Below are positions 18,950 through 29,293 of a stretch of 64,000 bases of DNA, in pieces; the stretch's first letter is position 1; every line of letters starts with the position of its first letter. This DNA is from Aliigemmobacter aestuarii (GTDB lineage: Bacteria > Pseudomonadota > Alphaproteobacteria > Rhodobacterales > Rhodobacteraceae): assembly GCF_004799285.1 (NCBI RefSeq), contig NZ_SSND01000001.1, positions 1-64,000 of the forward strand, read 5' to 3'. A program made the translations under genes and the position numbers. Under the pieces are notes generated by a model. That model was not told the DNA's origin. It was given only the letters and a program-made list of their open reading frames with translations, and did not search any database.

Positions 18950-20179
18950 TCAATCGTTCTGACGGGTTTCCAGCGCGGCCTCGACCCCAACCGCCGTGAC
19001 CGATGGCGTCAGCGGCGCAAAGCCGCCCGAGACGTCGGGCGTCTGGCGGCGGCGGCCCATCCGCCAGACCGTATAGATCGCCAGCGCCGCGAACAGGATG
19101 GCCATGAACAGGAAGAAGCCCGAAGGCCCGACCTGTGCCATCACCCAGCCGGTGATGACGGGCCCGGTGATCGCCCCCAGCCCGTTGATGAAAAGAAGTC
19201 CGGCCGATGCCGCCGCCATGTTCGACTTGTCCATGTAGTCGTTCACATAGGCGACCAGCAGCGAATAGAGCGGGTTCGAGATGCCCCCGGCAATCGCGCC
19301 CACGGCCAGAAGCAGCATGAAGGGCACATTCCACACCACAGGCACCATCAGCACGACCGCCCCGAAGGCCGACAGCCACAGCACAAGCTGGCGGCGGTCC
19401 ATCCGGTCCGACAGCCAGCCGATCGGGTATTGCGCGACAAGCCCGCCCACATAGATCCCAGCGACGAAGATCGAGATGTCGCGGATCGACAGCCCCGCCT
19501 GCGTGCCCCAGACCGAGGCCATGCCAAACTGCGCCGAAAACACCCCGCCCAGAAGGAACATGCCCACGCATCCCAGGGGCGAGGCGCGGAACAGGCTGAG
19601 GATGCTCAACCGCTTTGTCGTCTCGAACGAGGGGGCGGGGCTGACCGACAGAAGGATCGGCGTGAAGGCCAGCGACACCAGGATCGACGGGATCACGAAC
19701 AGGATGTAGCCCGACGGATCGCCGACGTTCAAAAGAGCCTGCGCCGCGATGATCCCGATCATCTGCACGATCAGGTAAAGCGACATGGCCTGCCCGCGGG
19801 TTTCGTTCGTCGAGGCCGCGTTCAGCCAGCTTTCGGCGGCGATGTAGACGCCCGAGAAGGAAAAGCCGATCAGCACGCGCATCACGGACCAGGCGATCCA
19901 GTCGGGCGCGGCGGCATAGGCGATCAGCACCGCCGAGATCATCGACCCGAGCGCGGCGAAAACCCGCACATGGCCCACGCGGCGGATCATCTCGGGCACC
20001 ATGCGCGACCCGAACAGGAAGCCGAGGAAATAGGACGACATGACCACCGACATCTGCAGCGTCGTGAATTCCTCGATCCCGCCCCGGATGCCCAGAAGCG
20101 TGCCCTGCATGCCGTTGCCCAGCATCAGAAGCATCAGACCCAGAAGCAGGGCCCAGGAGTTGCGCAGAACGATCAGCAT
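18950..20179 (-). CDS. MFS transporter (YcaD-like)
   Basis: A 409-aa protein with 12 hydrophobic helices: MLIVLRNSWALLLGLMLLML starts helix 1 and GFLFGSRMVPEMIRRVGHVR forms the motif-A loop. The pattern GIRGGIEEFTTLQMSVVMSSYF and the late GGISNPLYSLLVAY resemble the YcaD-type MFS subgroup, whose substrate is unknown. The C-terminal ~35 residues are hydrophilic. It lies 96 bp upstream of the DUF924 gene and 115 bp downstream of queA, all on the minus strand. Confidence 0.85.
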   Translation of the reverse strand: MLIVLRNSWALLLGLMLLMLGNGMQGTLLGIRGGIEEFTTLQMSVVMSSYFLGFLFGSRMVPEMIRRVGHVRVFAALGSMISAVLIAYAAAPDWIAWSVMRVLIGFSFSGVYIAAESWLNAASTNETRGQAMSLYLIVQMIGIIAAQALLNVGDPSGYILFVIPSILVSLAFTPILLSVSPAPSFETTKRLSILSLFRASPLGCVGMFLLGGVFSAQFGMASVWGTQAGLSIRDISIFVAGIYVGGLVAQYPIGWLSDRMDRRQLVLWLSAFGAVVLMVPVVWNVPFMLLLAVGAIAGGISNPLYSLLVAYVNDYMDKSNMAAASAGLLFINGLGAITGPVITGWVMAQVGPSGFFLFMAILFAALAIYTVWRMGRRRQTPDVSGGFAPLTPSVTAVGVEAALETRQND

Positions 20180-20294
20180 GGCAGCGGTCTTTCGGTTGCC
20201 CGGCGGTCCGGTCGCCCGGCCTCCAGGTCGCAGTGTCGGCGAGGAACGCCAGGGAAACGCCCCCCGGCGCGACGGGGAACAGGGAAAAGCGACA

Positions 20295-21353
20295 TCACCT
20301 GCCGCTTTCGGGAATCAGAAGCGAGGCATCGCCATAGCTGAAGAAACGATACCCCGAAGCGACGGCATGGGCATAGATGCGGTCGATCCGGTCCTTGCCC
20401 ATCAGTGCCGACACCAGCATCAGTAGCGTCGATTTCGGCAGGTGGAAGTTCGTCATCAGCGCATCGGTGACGTGGAAACGGAAGCCGGGGTAGATGAAAA
20501 TGTCGGTATCCCCCCGCCAGGGCGCGATCTGGCCGTCGCGCGCCGCCGTCTCGATCAGGCGCAGCGCGGTGGTGCCAACAGGGATGACCCGCCCGCCGCG
20601 CGCCTTCGCGGCGGCGATGGCGGCGGCGGCCTCGGGCGTGACCTCGCCCCATTCGGCGTGCATCCGGTGGGTGGTCACGTCCTCGACCTTGACCGGCAGG
20701 AAGGTGCCCGCACCCACATGCAGCGTGACCTCGGCGAATTCCACGCCCTTGTCGGCCAGCGCGCGCAGCAGCGCCTCGTCGAAATGCAGGCTGGCGGTGG
20801 GGGCGGCGACGGCCCCGGCATGGCGGGCAAACACCGTCTGGTAATCGTCGCGGTCCTGTTCGTCGGGTGCGCGGCGCGCGGCGATATAGGGCGGCAACGG
20901 CATCGCGCCGGCCTCGGCCAAGGCTGCGTCGAAATCCTCGCCCGTCAGGTTGAACTCCAGCCGCAGGTCGGTATCGCCCTTTTCCGCGACAGTGGCTGAA
21001 AGCGCATCGGAAAAGCGGATCAGCTCGCCCGCATCGAGCTTGCGCAGGGGTTTGGCCAAAGCCCGCCAGCCGCCCGCCGCGGCGGCCTCCAGCAGCGTGA
21101 TCTCGACCTTCGCGGTGACAGGCCCTTGCCCGGTCTGGCGCGTCCGCTGCCCGGTCAGCCGCGCCGGGATCACGCGGGTGTTGTTCAGGACCAGCAGGTC
21201 GCCCTTGCGGAAGACATCCACCAGATCGCGCACATGCAGGTCGGTGAACCGGTCGCCCTCGGCCAGCAAGAGCCGCGCCGAGGTGCGCGGACGTGCGGGC
21301 CGCGTGGCGATCAGCGCCTCGGGCAGGTCGAAATCGAAATCGCTCAGCTTCAA
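20295..21353 (-). CDS. queA: S-adenosylmethionine:tRNA ribosyltransferase-isomerase
   Basis: A 352-aa protein of typical QueA length. It transfers the ribosyl part of SAM to preQ1-tRNA to make epoxyqueuosine in GUN-anticodon tRNAs. The N-terminus [19 protein letters not shown] and segments [33 protein letters not shown] and [14 protein letters not shown] are diagnostic. Translation starts at TTG 21353, overlapping the stop of the upstream gene as TTGA, so the two are translationally coupled. The tRNA-Asp genes in this window carry a GUC anticodon, a possible substrate of the pathway. Confidence 0.96.
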   Translation of the reverse strand: MKLSDFDFDLPEALIATRPARPRTSARLLLAEGDRFTDLHVRDLVDVFRKGDLLVLNNTRVIPARLTGQRTRQTGQGPVTAKVEITLLEAAAAGGWRALAKPLRKLDAGELIRFSDALSATVAEKGDTDLRLEFNLTGEDFDAALAEAGAMPLPPYIAARRAPDEQDRDDYQTVFARHAGAVAAPTASLHFDEALLRALADKGVEFAEVTLHVGAGTFLPVKVEDVTTHRMHAEWGEVTPEAAAAIAAAKARGGRVIPVGTTALRLIETAARDGQIAPWRGDTDIFIYPGFRFHVTDALMTNFHLPKSTLLMLVSALMGKDRIDRIYAHAVASGYRFFSYGDASLLIPESGR

Positions 21354-24300
21354 TTGCCTGCTCCGGCGGTCGGCGGGGCGGTGCGGAAGATTTCGCGGAA
21401 CATGCCCGGGGTCAGGATCGACAGCGGGTTCACCTCGACCCGCGGCCGCTCTGACGTGCCATGCAGGCGATAGTTGAAGCCGAACAGCCCCTCGCCCCGC
21501 CGGGTCAGGACCGCCCCGATCCCGTTCAGCATGTAGATCGGCGAAATGACGCCCCGCATGTCCAGCCGCTTGCCCTGTGTTTCGTAGATTCCGGCCATCG
21601 ACACCCCCAGCGAGGCCCCCACGGCGGAGCCTCTGGTGACCTCGATCAGGTCGGGCGTCAAGCGGAACTCGGCCTCGGCCTCGCCAAAGACCAGCCCTGC
21701 GCCGTTCAACTGTTCGAGAATGCCGATCACGCTGATGGCCGAAAGCAGTTCGGCCAGCACCGGCGCGTTGATGACCCGCAGGTTGCGGACCGAGGCGGTT
21801 CCGGCATAGCGCCCCTTGCCGCCCGTCGGCACCAGCTGCAATTGAAGCGTCCCGCCGCGCGCATTGGCAAAAAGCCCGGCCGAGGCCATGACCCGCCCCG
21901 CATCCTCCGACGTGATCCGAACGGCGCTGCCGTTGGGCGCGGGCACGACCGTTCCCGCGATCTGGCCCACGCCGTTCACCCGTGCCGTGAAGCGCCCGTT
22001 GAAGCCCCCGGACGATCCGAATTCGCCCCGGAACCCGGTCAGCGAGATGCCTTCGCTGACGGTCAGGCTGTCAAGCTGCACGCTGATCGGCGCGCCGCCC
22101 CCCTGCCCCGTCCCGCCGCTGCCAAGGACCATGCGCCCAAGGTCGATCGTCCCGCCGGCCACGGCGATGGCGGGGGGGCGGCCCGCGCCGCGCCCGGTCA
22201 GGGTCACGGGCGCATCAAGCCAGCCGCCATAGCGCACGCGATCGAAGGTCGCCGCGCGCAGGCCGCCGCCTTCGGCAAGGCTGATGCTGCCTCGCGCCGA
22301 AAGCCCTGCGCCCTCGATCTCGATCCGGTCGACGGCAGGCGTCTTGCCCAGCCGGGCCGCGACCTCCAGCCGCCCGGCGGCCTCGGCGGGCTTTCTCCAG
22401 CCAAGCGCGGGGATCGCCACCGCAAGGCCGCGCAGGTCCGAGGTCAGCAGCAGGCGGGGCGCCTCGTCCCGGACAAGGCCGATGTCGAAACTGCCGCGCC
22501 CCCGGCCCTCTGCCATGCCCTCGGGCAGGCCGATGTTGAATTCGCGGATCGTGGCCTGCGAAAGCTCGACCGTGCCGTTCACCCTGGACCGCCCCTTCTG
22601 GTCGGGGGTGAATCCCTGCCGGTATGCCGCATCGAAGGCCACCTCGCCAATCCGACCGGGGCCCGCGATCGTCATCCCCTCGCGATCTGCCGTCAGCGTC
22701 AGACGATCCGCCCGCAGGACGCGGCCCGGAACCAGGACCGAGGACGTGACCCCGGTAAGCTCGCCCGCGACATCATAGGTCACGTCGCCGATCTGCACCT
22801 TCGGGATCAGGGGCACCTTGATCCGGGTGTCGATCCGGGCGCGACCTTCGGCCAGATCCACCGGGCGGCCTGCCTTGGTCATGAAGTTGAAGGGGGGTTC
22901 GTCCAGCAGCGACAGTGCCGCCGTGATCGTGCTGTCGGTCTTCAGCCGGATGTCGGCGATGGCCGGGCGCCGGGTGACGTCGGGCACCGAAAAGACCGAC
23001 CCGGCCATCCGGATCGTGCCGCCCTTTTCGGGCGTGACCTGCCCGCGGTCCAGCACCATCGTATAGGCCTGCCCCTCGATCGTGGCATAGCCATGCCCGC
23101 GCCGGATCGGCGGCAGCGTCTTGAGAAAACGCACATCCGCATCGGCGAATTCGTAGACAAGCGACAGGCGCGGCGCCCGCTCGGGATGGATCCGCAGGCT
23201 GGCCTTCACGTCGAACAGCTCGCCCTCCTGCACGTTCTCGACCAGCCAGGCGCGGGTGCGCGGCACGATCCGCACCGGCCAGAGCGCCAAAAGGTTGTCG
23301 TGCCCTATCCGGTTCAGCCCCAGGTCAAGCGACAGCGCCCATCCTTCGGCCTCGGCAGTCGCCCGCCCGCGCGCATGCAGGTGCCGACCTTCCTCGACCA
23401 GCGCGACCTGACCGATATCCAGCGAGAACGGATTGAGCCGCAGCCTGAGATCGGCCGCACCTTGCGAAAAGCGCACAGGCTCGGCAAAGACGCCCTCCTG
23501 GTCGACCAGAAGCTGACCGACGGAAACCTGCGCGATGAATTCGTTGGCAATGCCCGACGCGATCCCCGGCACATAGACCCGGCCCGATGCCGCAAGCCTC
23601 AGCGACGGGCTGTCGATGGCGATCTCGGAAAAGTCGATCCGTTCGGCCTGCGGGTCATAGGCGAATTGCAGCGCCGCGCGTTCGAACCCCAGCGGATTGG
23701 TGTCATCGGTGGGTTTCAGCGATCCCGCCGCGATTTCCAGCGCGCCATCGAGAGAGGCCACGCTGCCCCCGGTGTCGATCCCCGCCGAAAGGCGGCCCGA
23801 CAGCGGCGCATCCAGCACCGACAGGAAGGCCAGAGGGGCCGCCTGCGTGGCCAGGTCACGGGCAGCCACCCCGTTCACCGTCGCATTGATCCGCGCCGCC
23901 GTACTGCCCTTTTCGCTGACGAAGGTCAGCGTGGCCTGCGCCGGTGCCTCGCCACCTGCCACCAGCGACACGCCAAGCTCCATGCTCAGCCGGTCGTCTT
24001 CGTTGTCCAGTGCAAAGCGGCCGTCACCCATTTCCCAGACCCGGCCCGCGCGGTCGTCGCGCAGCGTCAGCGTCAGCGCCTCGGCCTCGATCCGGCGAAG
24101 GTGCGACAGGGCGGGCATGGCAAAGACCGCATCCACCTGATCCAGCAGCGCGGCGAGGCTGTCGACATTCCCGGCCGCCGCGCCCCCGCCCAGTTCAAGA
24201 TCGAACCGGCCATCGGCATCGCGTCGCAAAACCGCCTGCGCGCCGACAAGCTGCAACCTGCGGACGCGGATCTTGCCTTCGGTGACCGCCCCCGGATCGA

Positions 24301-24685
24301 AGGCGATGCGCGCCTCGGGCAGGGTCAGAAGCGAGGTGCCCCCCTGCAGAAGCCGCACGTCCTCGAGCCTGAGGCGGGGCACCCAGTCGCCATCCACGCG
24401 GATGTCCGCGCCGCCAAGCGACACCTGCACCCGGCCGCCCATGTCCAGGCCGCGGTTGATGCGCGCCTCGGCCTCGGCCACGGCCCAGACCGGAAGGCGG
24501 ATGGTCTTACCGGTAAGCCCCATCACCGCGAACCCCAGAACGGACACGATCAAGAGGACCGACGCCAGCAGCCACAGGCCGAAGCGCCCGCGCCGCCGCC
24601 GCCGCCCCGCTGGTTGCGGGGTGGCTGCCGCCTGCGCGGCGTCGGCCGATCCGGCCGCGTCGATCTTGTCCGTCTCCTCGGTCAT
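21350..24685 (-). CDS. AsmA/YhdP-like large membrane-anchored protein
   Basis: About 1111 aa. It has one N-terminal transmembrane helix ([20 protein letters not shown]), then a very long beta-rich periplasmic region with repeated amphipathic strands, and ends near the AsmA-C-like segment [22 protein letters not shown] (DUF3971/YhdP type). Bacterial members of this family bridge inner and outer membrane and are linked to phospholipid transport. ATG 24685 is used; an in-frame TTG at 24775 would add 30 Lys/Gly-rich residues, and neither start has a convincing ribosome-binding site. Its end is coupled to queA. Confidence 0.85.
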   Translation of the reverse strand: MTEETDKIDAAGSADAAQAAATPQPAGRRRRRGRFGLWLLASVLLIVSVLGFAVMGLTGKTIRLPVWAVAEAEARINRGLDMGGRVQVSLGGADIRVDGDWVPRLRLEDVRLLQGGTSLLTLPEARIAFDPGAVTEGKIRVRRLQLVGAQAVLRRDADGRFDLELGGGAAAGNVDSLAALLDQVDAVFAMPALSHLRRIEAEALTLTLRDDRAGRVWEMGDGRFALDNEDDRLSMELGVSLVAGGEAPAQATLTFVSEKGSTAARINATVNGVAARDLATQAAPLAFLSVLDAPLSGRLSAGIDTGGSVASLDGALEIAAGSLKPTDDTNPLGFERAALQFAYDPQAERIDFSEIAIDSPSLRLAASGRVYVPGIASGIANEFIAQVSVGQLLVDQEGVFAEPVRFSQGAADLRLRLNPFSLDIGQVALVEEGRHLHARGRATAEAEGWALSLDLGLNRIGHDNLLALWPVRIVPRTRAWLVENVQEGELFDVKASLRIHPERAPRLSLVYEFADADVRFLKTLPPIRRGHGYATIEGQAYTMVLDRGQVTPEKGGTIRMAGSVFSVPDVTRRPAIADIRLKTDSTITAALSLLDEPPFNFMTKAGRPVDLAEGRARIDTRIKVPLIPKVQIGDVTYDVAGELTGVTSSVLVPGRVLRADRLTLTADREGMTIAGPGRIGEVAFDAAYRQGFTPDQKGRSRVNGTVELSQATIREFNIGLPEGMAEGRGRGSFDIGLVRDEAPRLLLTSDLRGLAVAIPALGWRKPAEAAGRLEVAARLGKTPAVDRIEIEGAGLSARGSISLAEGGGLRAATFDRVRYGGWLDAPVTLTGRGAGRPPAIAVAGGTIDLGRMVLGSGGTGQGGGAPISVQLDSLTVSEGISLTGFRGEFGSSGGFNGRFTARVNGVGQIAGTVVPAPNGSAVRITSEDAGRVMASAGLFANARGGTLQLQLVPTGGKGRYAGTASVRNLRVINAPVLAELLSAISVIGILEQLNGAGLVFGEAEAEFRLTPDLIEVTRGSAVGASLGVSMAGIYETQGKRLDMRGVISPIYMLNGIGAVLTRRGEGLFGFNYRLHGTSERPRVEVNPLSILTPGMFREIFRTAPPTAGAGN

Positions 24686-24841
24686 CCGGGGCGATCCGCC
24701 TGCCTTGCCCTTGTTCCGGCCATTCTTCGGGCCCGCTTCTTTGCCGCGCTTGCCTTTATCTTTGCCTGAAGGCAACTAAAACACCAAGGGTCAACCGGCC
24801 CGCGGCCCGCCTGTGGCCGCGCCCCAAGCAAGGAGTTGCCC

Positions 24842-25303
<462 letters not shown>

Positions 25304-25331
25304 TATCCCGCGCGGGAACGGCGGATGAACG

Positions 25332-25360
25332 GGCCGGTCCCCGCGGGGGATCGGCCTTTT
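25332..25360 (+). terminator. Rho-independent terminator after bcp
   Basis: GGCCGGTCCCC and GGGGATCGGCC form an 11-bp stem (one G-T pair) around a 3-nt loop, followed by TTTT, 28 bp after the bcp stop codon. Confidence 0.85.
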
Positions 25361-25397
25361 CGTAGCCAGGGACGCGACAAGGGAAGGAACCGACGCG

Positions 25398-26219
25398 ATG
25401 CAAAGCCTTGCTGAACGGGCGGTCGAAGTGCTGACAACCGCCGACGGGCGCGCCAAGACCGCGCTTGGCCGCGCCCATGCGGCGGCGTGGTTCGCCGCAC
25501 GCGCGGCGGGCGATCCGCTGCCCATCGGGCGTGCCGCCCCGCCCCTGCGCCCCGCACGACCCGAAAGGCCCGAACTTCTGCCCCCGCGCGAGGTGCCCCG
25601 CCGCAGACCCGGCAGCCCGCAGGGGCGCATCGCGCTGCTGCATGCGGTCGCGCATATCGAACTCAATGCCGTGGACCTGCATTTCGACATCGTTGCGCGC
25701 TTTGCCGACGTGCCCATGCCCCTGGGTTTCTATGACGACTGGATCAAGGCCGCTGATGAAGAGTGCAAGCATTTCAACATGATCTGCGACTGCCTTGAAG
25801 CGATGGGAAGCCATTACGGCGCGCTTCCCGCGCATGCCGGGATGTGGCGCGCGGCCGAAGACACCGCCGAAGACATGCTGGGGCGGCTTGCCGTGGTGCC
25901 CATGGTGCTAGAGGCGCGCGGTCTGGACGTGACGCCGGGCATGATCGACATCTTCCGCAAGGCGGGCGAGACGCAGGCGCTTGACGCGCTGTCGGTGATC
26001 TATGCCGAGGAAGTGGGCCATGTCGCCTATGGCTCGAAATGGTTCAACTGGCTGTGCGGGCGCGACGGGCTTGACCCGAAGGAGGTCTTCCACGGCCTTG
26101 TGCGCAAGTATTTCCACGGCGCGCTGAAGCCCCCGTTCAACGAAGAAAAGCGGGCCGAGGCGGGCCTTCCGCCGGATTTCTACTGGCCGCTGGCCGAAGA
26201 GTGGGAGACCGGGGACTGA
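25398..26219 (+). CDS. DUF455 ferritin-like protein
   Basis: A 273-aa protein of the DUF455 family, a ferritin-like four-helix-bundle fold. Candidate di-metal ligands are E/H residues in HAVAHIELNAVDLHFD, DEECKHFNM and IYAEEVGHVAYG, matching the ExxH pattern repeated in such proteins. A proline-rich segment (about residues 40-75) precedes the core. Function is not established; an iron-dependent oxidase or hydroxylase is plausible. An AGGGAAGGAA ribosome-binding site precedes ATG 25398. The gene is separate from bcp because of the terminator between them. Confidence 0.85.
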   Translation: MQSLAERAVEVLTTADGRAKTALGRAHAAAWFAARAAGDPLPIGRAAPPLRPARPERPELLPPREVPRRRPGSPQGRIALLHAVAHIELNAVDLHFDIVARFADVPMPLGFYDDWIKAADEECKHFNMICDCLEAMGSHYGALPAHAGMWRAAEDTAEDMLGRLAVVPMVLEARGLDVTPGMIDIFRKAGETQALDALSVIYAEEVGHVAYGSKWFNWLCGRDGLDPKEVFHGLVRKYFHGALKPPFNEEKRAEAGLPPDFYWPLAEEWETGD

Positions 26220-26465
26220 CCGCCCCAAACCCCGCCGCACCCGACCCTGCGGCACGGGGCCGATCGGCAGGATTCTGCCGAAATTCCGGAGCGCTACGGA
26301 TGAAGCCGGGGAAACTGGTCAATTTTGTTGCCACACCCTGCCCCCGTGGCTAATCAGTCAGCGGGATGAGACCAGACGGCACCGCCCCTTTCACCGGGGT
26401 CCCCTTTTATCGGGGCACGACGCGCCCTTCGGCCCGCCGTCTGACAGACGAAGGTAAACAGACCC

Positions 26466-27806
26466 TTGCTGACCAAACTGGCCTACCGGATCAATTCGAC
26501 GCTTGAGCGGACTTTGCCCGAGCAGCGGCTTTATCTGAAATCCGATCAGGGCACCCGCTTTGTCCGCCTCCGTCCGATGACGCAGGCCATCGCGCTTGCG
26601 GTGGGTGCGGCGCTTCTGACCTGGACGACGATCGCCACCTCGGTCCTGCTTCTGGATTCGATTTCCGCCGGTTCGGGTCGCGATCAGGCCGCCCGCCAGC
26701 AGACGATGTATGAATCGCGCCTGAACGCGCTTTCGACCGACCGCGACCTGCGCGCCGAAGAGGCGGTGCGCGCCCAGGAACGGTTCAACCTTGCGCTGCA
26801 GCAGGTGTCGGAAATGCAGGAGGCGCTGCTGGCCTCGGAAGACCGCCGCAAGGAGCTTGAGACCGGCATCGACGTGATCCAGAACACCCTGCGCCGCACG
26901 ATCAAGGAACGCGACGAAGCCCGCGCCGAGGTTGACCGCATCACGCTGGCGCTGTCGGAACAGACCGGCAGCACCCGGACTGGTGAGGGCCGCGCCCGCG
27001 AGGCGATGGCAACGCTCGACATCGTCACCTCGGCGCTTGCCGAAACCGCCGAGGAACGCGACGCGATGGAGGCGAACGCCGAAAAGGCGCGCGAGGATGC
27101 CAAGGCCATCGCCGATGAAAAGCGGCAACTGGAACTGAAGAACGACGCGATCTTCGCCCGGCTGGAAGAGGCGGTCACCGTGTCGATGGAACCGCTCGAC
27201 AACATGTTCCGCGCCGCCGGCATGTCACCCGACGATCTGCTGAACCAGGTGCGCCGGGGCTATTCGGGCCAGGGCGGCCCGCTTCTGCCCTTCTCCGCCT
27301 CGTCGATGGGCGGCAAGCTGACCCCGGACGAGATCCGCGCCAATGCGATCCTCAAGGGGCTGGATCACATGAACCTCTACCGTCTGGCGGCGGTTAAGTC
27401 GCCCTTCGCCAATCCGGTGCGCGGCAGCTACCGTTTCACCTCGGGCTTCGGCTATCGCCGCGATCCCAAGGGCGCGGGCACCCGGATGCATTCGGGGCTG
27501 GATTTCGCCGGCGCCTATGGCACGCCGATCCACGCCACCGCCGATGGCGTCGTGGTCGAGGCGGGCTGGGGCAACGGCTATGGCCGGATGGTCAAGATCC
27601 GCCACGATTTCGGGATCGAAACGCTTTACGCCCATCTGTCGCAAATCCGCGTCAGCGAGGGACAAAGGGTATCGCGCGGCGACCGGATCGGTGATATGGG
27701 CAATTCGGGCCGGTCCACCGGCACACATCTTCACTACGAGGTCCGCATCGGGGGCAACCCCGTCAATCCGATGACCTTCATCAGGGCAGCCAGCAATGTT
27801 TTCTAA
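26466..27806 (+). CDS. membrane-anchored M23 metallopeptidase with coiled coil
   Basis: A 446-aa protein with a short cytoplasmic N-terminus, one transmembrane helix (about 40-60), a long coiled coil (about 75-210) and a C-terminal LytM/M23 domain (about 315-440). The zinc motif is complete: HSGLDFA, then HLSQIR and HLHYEV. It probably cuts peptidoglycan cross-links in the periplasm. Translation likely starts at TTG 26466 behind GAAGGT; no ATG fits better. Its last 11 bp overlap the bactofilin gene, a coupling seen with cell-shape peptidase/bactofilin pairs. Confidence 0.9.
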   Translation: MLTKLAYRINSTLERTLPEQRLYLKSDQGTRFVRLRPMTQAIALAVGAALLTWTTIATSVLLLDSISAGSGRDQAARQQTMYESRLNALSTDRDLRAEEAVRAQERFNLALQQVSEMQEALLASEDRRKELETGIDVIQNTLRRTIKERDEARAEVDRITLALSEQTGSTRTGEGRAREAMATLDIVTSALAETAEERDAMEANAEKAREDAKAIADEKRQLELKNDAIFARLEEAVTVSMEPLDNMFRAAGMSPDDLLNQVRRGYSGQGGPLLPFSASSMGGKLTPDEIRANAILKGLDHMNLYRLAAVKSPFANPVRGSYRFTSGFGYRRDPKGAGTRMHSGLDFAGAYGTPIHATADGVVVEAGWGNGYGRMVKIRHDFGIETLYAHLSQIRVSEGQRVSRGDRIGDMGNSGRSTGTHLHYEVRIGGNPVNPMTFIRAASNVF

Positions 27807-28278
27807 AAGCAGAATCAACGAACCCGGTCCGAAACAGGCAGAGGCAGACAAGGCCAAGGCCCCCGACGCCCCGGCCGCCAAGCCTGCAATGGATTTCACC
27901 GCTTCGGCGCCGAAGGCCAAGCCCGCGGCGTCGGTCCTGTCGTCGGACCTGACGGTTGTCGGCAACCTGAAGACGACGGGCGACATCCAGGTGGAAGGCA
28001 CCGTGGAGGGCGACATCCGCGCCCATCTGCTGACCGTGGGCGAAACCGCCACCATCCGGGGCGAGATCGTGGCCGATGACATCGTGGTCAACGGCCGCGT
28101 GATCGGTCGCGTCCGTGGCCTCAAGGTGCGCTTGACCTCGACCGCGCGGGTCGAAGGCGACATCATCCACAAGACCATCGCCATCGAAAGCGGCGCGCAT
28201 TTCGAAGGCTCGGTGCAGCGTCAGGATGACCCGCTGTCGGGCACCAAGACCGCAGCCGCCGCCGCGAAGGCCGAATAA
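27796..28278 (+). CDS. bactofilin
   Basis: A 160-aa protein with a disordered Ala/Lys/Pro N-terminus (1-45), a central bactofilin beta-helix (about 48-140) built of short repeated rungs (VVGNLKTTGDIQVEGTVEGD, ATIRGEIVADDIVVNGRVIG) and an alanine-rich tail. Bactofilins polymerise without nucleotide and place cell-wall enzymes or shape the cell. The 11-bp overlap with the upstream M23 peptidase gene implies they act together. It ends before a strong terminator. Confidence 0.93.
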   Translation: MFSKSRINEPGPKQAEADKAKAPDAPAAKPAMDFTASAPKAKPAASVLSSDLTVVGNLKTTGDIQVEGTVEGDIRAHLLTVGETATIRGEIVADDIVVNGRVIGRVRGLKVRLTSTARVEGDIIHKTIAIESGAHFEGSVQRQDDPLSGTKTAAAAAKAE

Positions 28279-28303
28279 GGCCGGAAGCCGGCAACATGAT
28301 ACG

Positions 28304-28335
28304 AAAAAGGGCGCCCGATGCGGGCGCCCTTTTTT
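28304..28335. terminator. strong bidirectional terminator between bactofilin and DUF2189 genes
   Basis: AAAAAGGGCGCCCG and CGGGCGCCCTTTTT form a perfect 14-bp stem with an ATG loop. A and T tracts on both sides allow it to work for the bactofilin gene (+) and the convergent DUF2189 gene (-). Confidence 0.93.
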
Positions 28336-28386
28336 GTTTGTCAGGCCTGCGGTCACTTAAGTCTTGCGGTCACGTCCGTCCTGCGT

Positions 28387-29160
28387 TCAGTCCAGCGCCC
28401 GGCGATACAGGTGCCATGTGGCATGGCCGAGGACCGGCAGCACGATGAACAGCCCCAGAAACCACAGCGCCATCCCGGCAAACAGCAGAACCGCGATGAT
28501 CGCCCCCCAGATCATCATGGTGACAGGGTTGGCCGTCACGGTGCGGAAACTGGTGATCATTGCGGTCACGAAATCCACTTCGCGGTGCAGCAGCAGCGGC
28601 AGGCTGATCACGGTCAGCGAAAACAGCACGCCCGCAAAGACCGCACCGACAGCCGTGCCGACCGCCAGCATGGTCAGGCCCGAGGGGGTCAGGAAGACCT
28701 CGAAGGACGAGCTGATGTTGGTCAGCACCTTCGTGCCCATGAACAGCGCAAAGATCATGTGCGCGAGGAAGTTCCAGAACAGGAAGAACACCACGATCAC
28801 GGCCGCCATCGACGGGATCTGGCGATCCTTCTGGCGGAAGATCACTGTCAGGATGCCGGGGTTGTCCAGGCTTTCGCCCGCTTCCAGCCTGCGGCTGATT
28901 TCGTAGAACCCGCAGGCGATGAAGGGGCCGAGGATGGGAAAGCCCGCGCTGGCGGGCAGCGTCCACCACAGCTGTCCCTTGGCGCTGACCGCCCAGACGA
29001 TGAGCCAGCCGCCAAGGACATAGACCGCGCTGAAGAACAGGCCGTAAATCGGCGCGCGGCGGAAATCCTGCCAGCCCGCCTTCAGCACGGCGGTCAGATC
29101 GGAAAGCGTCAATTCGTTGGGCTCCGGCACGACCGAAGCCGTGGTCGTCACATCACTCAT
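28387..29160 (-). CDS. DUF2189 integral membrane protein
   Basis: A 257-aa protein with about six transmembrane helices. Family features include DFRRAPIYGLFFSAVYVLGG at the first helix, FPILGPFIACGFYEISRRLE in the middle and the C-terminal LGHATWHLYRRAL. It is a conserved alphaproteobacterial inner-membrane family without known function; some relatives were described loosely as cytochrome-oxidase-like. GGGAGGA precedes ATG 29160, so the long upstream in-frame extension is rejected. The gene is monocistronic, ending at the shared terminator. Confidence 0.86.
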   Translation of the reverse strand: MSDVTTTASVVPEPNELTLSDLTAVLKAGWQDFRRAPIYGLFFSAVYVLGGWLIVWAVSAKGQLWWTLPASAGFPILGPFIACGFYEISRRLEAGESLDNPGILTVIFRQKDRQIPSMAAVIVVFFLFWNFLAHMIFALFMGTKVLTNISSSFEVFLTPSGLTMLAVGTAVGAVFAGVLFSLTVISLPLLLHREVDFVTAMITSFRTVTANPVTMMIWGAIIAVLLFAGMALWFLGLFIVLPVLGHATWHLYRRALD

Positions 29161-29293
29161 GGCATTCCTCCCTCTGCCGGGGGAAAGACTAGAATGCACT
29201 GGAACGCTTCGCCAAATGGTTTTTCGCGGCGCCGGCCTTGTCGTTTCCTGTCGAAGCAGGCAAACCGGACGGGAAGCTGAAAGGCAGGTCCGC

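Noticed and set aside
21461-24769. Long plus-strand ORF opposite the AsmA/YhdP-like gene (1102 codons)
   Set aside because: It is a GC-bias shadow of the real minus-strand gene: composition dominated by Arg, Gly, His and Pro, no domain pattern and no ribosome-binding site.
24686-24775. N-terminal extension of the AsmA-like protein from TTG 24775
   Set aside because: It adds only a Lys/Gly-rich low-complexity stretch without a convincing ribosome-binding site; not excluded, but ATG 24685 is simpler.
26328-26356. Possible sigma-70 promoter (TTGCCA, 17-bp spacer, TAATCA) before the M23 gene
   Set aside because: The -10 hexamer matches the consensus poorly, and nothing else supports it.
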